11,566 bases of DNA, taken from contig JBDHLB010000074.1 of assembly GCA_039586095.1 (NCBI GenBank), positions 1-11,566 of the forward strand. The letters are read 5' to 3'. This DNA is from JBDHBD01 sp039586095 (GTDB lineage: Bacteria > Gemmatimonadota > Gemmatimonadetes > Palauibacterales > Palauibacteraceae). The notes under the pieces are model-generated. The model had not been told where the DNA came from and did not search any database. It worked only from the letters and a program-made list of their open reading frames with translations. Positions 7,564 through 11,566 of this stretch are shown here, piece after piece; the stretch's first letter is position 1; each line of letters starts with the position of its first letter. The translations under genes and the position numbers were made by a program.

Positions 7564-7597
7564 GCCGGGGTGGCAGTCTCCTGCCACCGCCGGCTCA
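7551..7597 (-). terminator. Strong intrinsic terminator for the 44-residue-repeat gene
   Basis: Read on the reverse strand, a 16-bp stem with one bulged base (arms at 7581-7597 and 7561-7576, loop GAGA) is followed directly by CTTTTCTTGC (7560-7551), a proper U-rich tail. On the forward strand the first base of the hairpin is the first base of the diguanylate cyclase TGA, and the tail there (GCACTGC) is not T-rich. It is therefore a good reverse-strand terminator and at best a weak forward one. Its U-tract is copied from the last codons of the convergent gene. Confidence 0.8.
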
Positions 7598-7674
7598 GCA
7601 CTGCTCCGGTCTACTTCCTGGTTCGCTTCGCCCCCCGCGCGTCGAGCTGTCGTCGCACGGGATCGAAACAGCGT

Positions 7675-8625
7675 CTAGGCTTCGTTCCCAGCCATGTTGA
7701 GCTCACTCACGATTCCGCTCGCCAGACGAGCCTGGATCGACTCGAGCTCCGGGTGACTGGTAGCCAGATCTCGTAACTCCTCGAGCAGCCCGGCCCGCTG
7801 TGCCGGGTCCTCATCGCTGCCGAGGCAATTCAGCGTATCCGAGAGTCCCATCGCGAGGCTCTCGCGCAGCGAAACCTCGCTCGGGTGCGCGCCGGCCATC
7901 ATACGCAGCTCTTCGAGCAAGCGCTGGCACATCGCGAGGTCGTCCGCCTGGCTCATCTGATGCAGTACTGTGGCCAGACCCTTGCTGAAGCGGGTGCGGA
8001 CGTCCTCATCATCCGGGTGTTGACTGGACAGCTCTCGGAGCTCATCCAGGATCCGCACGGCACGGTCCGATTCCCCTTCATCGACCGTATGGCTCAGCGC
8101 GTTGAACAACCCTTTCACGAGCCTCAGTCGTACCGCGTCGCTCTGACCCGAACCCTCGTAAGCCTCTCGAAGGTCGTCCAGCAGCGCGTCACGGCGCTCG
8201 AGCTGCCCCTCCTCCTTTGCGAAGTTCAGCGCGTTGAACAGGGCCTTCGCCAGGTGTTCACGCACGGTGCCATCGCGGGGATGCTCGACCCCAAGCGTTC
8301 GCAGCTCCTGCAGAAGCGAGTTGCGGCTCTCCGATTCACCGTCCTCGTGCGCGTAGTTGTACGAGTTGAAAAGAGCACGCGCGAGGTTGCCACGCACCAC
8401 ATCGTCCTCGGGGTATTCGGCGGCGAGCTCACGCAGGTCGTCGAGCAACCGCTCGCGCTCTGAGCTGTCACCCTCCGTACTCGCGTGCGTCATGGCGCTG
8501 AACAGGCCACGCGAAAGGTGGCTTCGCATCATGGGATCGCCAGGGTTCTGGTCGACGATCGATCGAAGTTCCGTGAGCAAGTCCTGAATTCGCGACCCGG
8601 TCATCTTCTTTTTCCCGTTGAACAT
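7675..8625 (-). CDS. Cytoplasmic protein of seven 44-residue helical (TPR-like) repeats
   Basis: A 316-residue protein of unknown function. After 15 residues with a lysine cluster, it is built entirely of repeats of exactly 44 residues beginning at 16, 60, 104, 148, 192, 236 and 280; the last stops after 37. Each opens with (L/I)LxxLR, usually continues to a His-Pro or Tyr-Pro turn, then has a second helix around VRxxLAKALFNALN and an acidic, charged stretch. This predicts two helices per repeat and an alpha-solenoid, as in TPR-type scaffolds, although the canonical TPR unit is 34 residues. There is no signal peptide, membrane segment or catalytic motif, and it is very acidic overall. A scaffold or protein-binding role is inference. 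The ATG at 8625 has GAGG 4 bases upstream; ATG at residue 8 is the alternative. It lies 202 bases downstream of hyuB on the same strand and ends at a strong terminator. Confidence 0.85.
   Translation of the reverse strand: MFNGKKKMTGSRIQDLLTELRSIVDQNPGDPMMRSHLSRGLFSAMTHASTEGDSSERERLLDDLRELAAEYPEDDVVRGNLARALFNSYNYAHEDGESESRNSLLQELRTLGVEHPRDGTVREHLAKALFNALNFAKEEGQLERRDALLDDLREAYEGSGQSDAVRLRLVKGLFNALSHTVDEGESDRAVRILDELRELSSQHPDDEDVRTRFSKGLATVLHQMSQADDLAMCQRLLEELRMMAGAHPSEVSLRESLAMGLSDTLNCLGSDEDPAQRAGLLEELRDLATSHPELESIQARLASGIVSELNMAGNEA
7678..8580 (-). repeat. Seven tandem 132-bp coding repeats
   Basis: The repeat protein is encoded by an in-frame tandem array with a 132-base period, six full units plus a final 111-base unit. 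No unit is longer or shorter than the others in protein alignment. The units have diverged at the residue level: the fourth lacks the His-Pro turn, and the fifth and sixth have lost much of the ALFNALN helix core. This suggests old duplication rather than a recently expanded array. Confidence 0.85.
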
Positions 8626-8827
8626 CGGACCTCGTCTCGGTTGCTCTCCTGCCGCAGGGTGTCTTCCGCCCTGATTTGCAAGAAGCGTTCAGACCAGAGC
8701 CTCGTCCGGGGTGCCCACCTATCTCTCTTATTGTCAGCTACTTACGAAACGGCTCTCCGCGGCCGTCCAGAAATCGGACTCTGAACTCTTTGCAGCCGGC
8801 GCAACAATCTTGCAGAACGCCAGCGAA
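8626..8827 (-). other. Intergenic region between hyuB and the repeat gene
   Basis: These 202 bases between two same-strand genes hold no convincing open frame. On the reverse strand ACGGC...GCCGT with an 8-base loop, followed by TTTCGT (within 8743-8770), could weakly terminate hyuB. An 11-bp palindrome, CCTGC-C-GCAGG, lies at 8648-8658 near the repeat-gene start. I could not identify clear -35 and -10 boxes, so it is open whether the repeat gene has its own promoter or is read through from hyuAB. Confidence 0.3.
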
Positions 8828-10377
<1,550 letters not shown>

Positions 10378-10381
<4 letters not shown>

Positions 10382-11566
10382 CGTTCGATCCACAGGTTGA
10401 GATGGCCGTCGACGCGTGCGCGATCTTCGGGATCCAAGTACACGGTCGTGTCATCGCCAACGATGACGGCAGGACCCGCAATCCGGTGTCCCGCGCGAAG
10501 AGCGGCGGATTCGAACACGGGAACGTCCGCCCGCCTCGGCTTCTCGCGTCCCACAATCATCGGACGAAGGTCGAGCAGGGCTTCGCCCGGGTCGGTACCG
10601 CCCTCCCCCTCCATGGGGACACCCGGCACCTCAACGGCCGCTTCGGCCCGCAGCCGCAGGTTCACGATCTCGGTGGGTGCGTCCAGGGCCGCGTGTCCGT
10701 ACAGCCGCTCATGCTCCCTGTGAAAGGCGGCCCGGAAATCGTCGCCCAGGCGAACAGGGATCTCGTATGACTCTCCGACATAGCGCATGTCGAGCTGCGG
10801 GTAGAGCCGGATCTCATCCGCGCTGACGCCCTCGGCCATCAAGTCAGCGGTGGCTCGCGCGGTCAGCGGCTCCAGCAGCGACTCCAGTTCGTCGATCTCC
10901 GTGTCCCCCGCAAGCATGAAGGTCCGTACGTAGTCCTTCACCACAGGGGCGATGAGCATCCCGGCCGCGGAGAGCGTCGACGCCTGCGGGGGAACGAGGA
11001 CGCCGCGCAGTCCGAGACTGGCGGCAAGGCGGGTCGCGTGCAGGCCACCCGCCCCGCCGAAGGCGACCAGTGAGAAGTCTCGGGGATCGTGGCCGCGCTC
11101 GACGGAGATCACGCGCAGGGCCCGCTCCATGTGCGCGTCTGCGACCCGCAGCACTCCGAGCGCCGCGACCTGCTCCGGCTGCAGGCCATCGCCTCTCGTC
11201 AGTCCGGCGTCGCGGGCCAGCCGGCCAAGCGCGTTGTGGGCGGCATCCGTATCGAGCCGCATCGCACCGCCCAGGAAGTGGTCGGTCGGCAACCTTCCCA
11301 GCACCACGTTCGCGTCCGTGACCGTCGCCTCGGTCCCGCCCCGCCCGTAGCAGGCAGGGCCGGGGTCCGAGCCCGCACTTCGCGGCCCGACGCGTAGCGC
11401 ACCGCCGGGGTCGACAGACGCGATCGAGCCGCCGCCGGACCCGACGGTGTGTAGGTCCACGACCGGCACACGGAGAGGAAGTCCGCCGATGTCCGCCTCG
11501 GTCGTGACCCGGGGAGCGCCGAGCGCCAGCGACACGTCGGTGGAAGTGCCTCCCATGTCGAAGGTG
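10378..11566 (-). CDS. hyuA: Hydantoinase A / 5-oxoprolinase subunit A family protein (5' end outside window)
   Basis: C-terminal 395 residues of a HyuA-family ATP-dependent hydrolase subunit; the reading frame stays open through the right edge, so the start lies beyond base 11566. The first visible residues, TFDMGGTSTDVSL, are the signature phosphate-binding loop of the actin-like ATPase fold and normally lie near residue 300 of a roughly 650-700-residue protein, so about 300 N-terminal residues are missing. Further family motifs are HTVGSGGGSIASVD, RVGPRSAGSDPGPACYGRGG, TVTDANVVLGRLP, ERGHDPRDFSLVAFGGAGGLHA and QLDMRYVGESYEI. HyuA is thought to activate the ring amide using ATP while HyuB completes the reaction. 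The TGA at 10380-10378 overlaps the hyuB ATG, indicating an operon and coupled translation. Substrate is undetermined, as for hyuB. Confidence 0.92.

Noticed and set aside
7678..8580. Tandem 132-bp repeats considered as a CRISPR array or a noncoding satellite.
   Set aside because: The period is in frame with one open reading frame, the repetition is clearer in protein than in DNA, and there are no short identical repeats with unique spacers.

Overview
This is a GC-rich bacterial window with seven protein-coding genes, one of them cut off by the right edge. It is densely packed, and no gene-free stretch exceeds about 200 bases. The host is a Gram-negative aerobe: it encodes an outer-membrane TonB-dependent receptor, a heme A synthase (hence an aa3-type heme-copper oxidase) and a FadI-type beta-oxidation thiolase. 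The style of the TonB receptor plug and the overall gene mix resemble Gemmatimonadota or a similar high-GC environmental lineage. That placement is a guess from protein style, not a demonstrated assignment. I saw no tRNA, rRNA, CRISPR array, insertion sequence or phage gene.

Left part (1-2467): a forward fadI-like 3-ketoacyl-CoA thiolase converges on a reverse-strand ctaA-type heme A synthase. A short 148-base region, holding a palindrome and a direct repeat, separates ctaA from a divergent forward operon.

Middle (2468-7563): a full-length ABC exporter half-transporter overlaps a TonB-dependent receptor by 4 bases (GTGA), so the two are probably translated together. This pairs an inner-membrane exporter with an outer-membrane importer. 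After about 150 bases, which hold a candidate promoter and a hairpin-rich leader, comes a membrane-anchored diguanylate cyclase. Its GGDEF site is intact but its product-inhibition (I) site is degenerate.

Right part (7564-11566, all reverse strand): a hydantoinase/oxoprolinase pair, hyuA (3' part only) and hyuB, joined by an ATGA overlap. Downstream of it lies a cytoplasmic protein made almost entirely of seven 44-residue helical repeats. That gene ends at a strong intrinsic terminator whose hairpin begins on the stop codon of the convergent diguanylate cyclase gene and whose U-tract lies inside that gene's last codons.

Most of the window is ordinary metabolism, respiration, transport and signalling. 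The parts most worth a second look are the exact 44-residue repeat protein, the exporter/receptor coupling, the I-site change in the diguanylate cyclase and the embedded terminator. I did not find convincing evidence for a wholly new multi-gene system.
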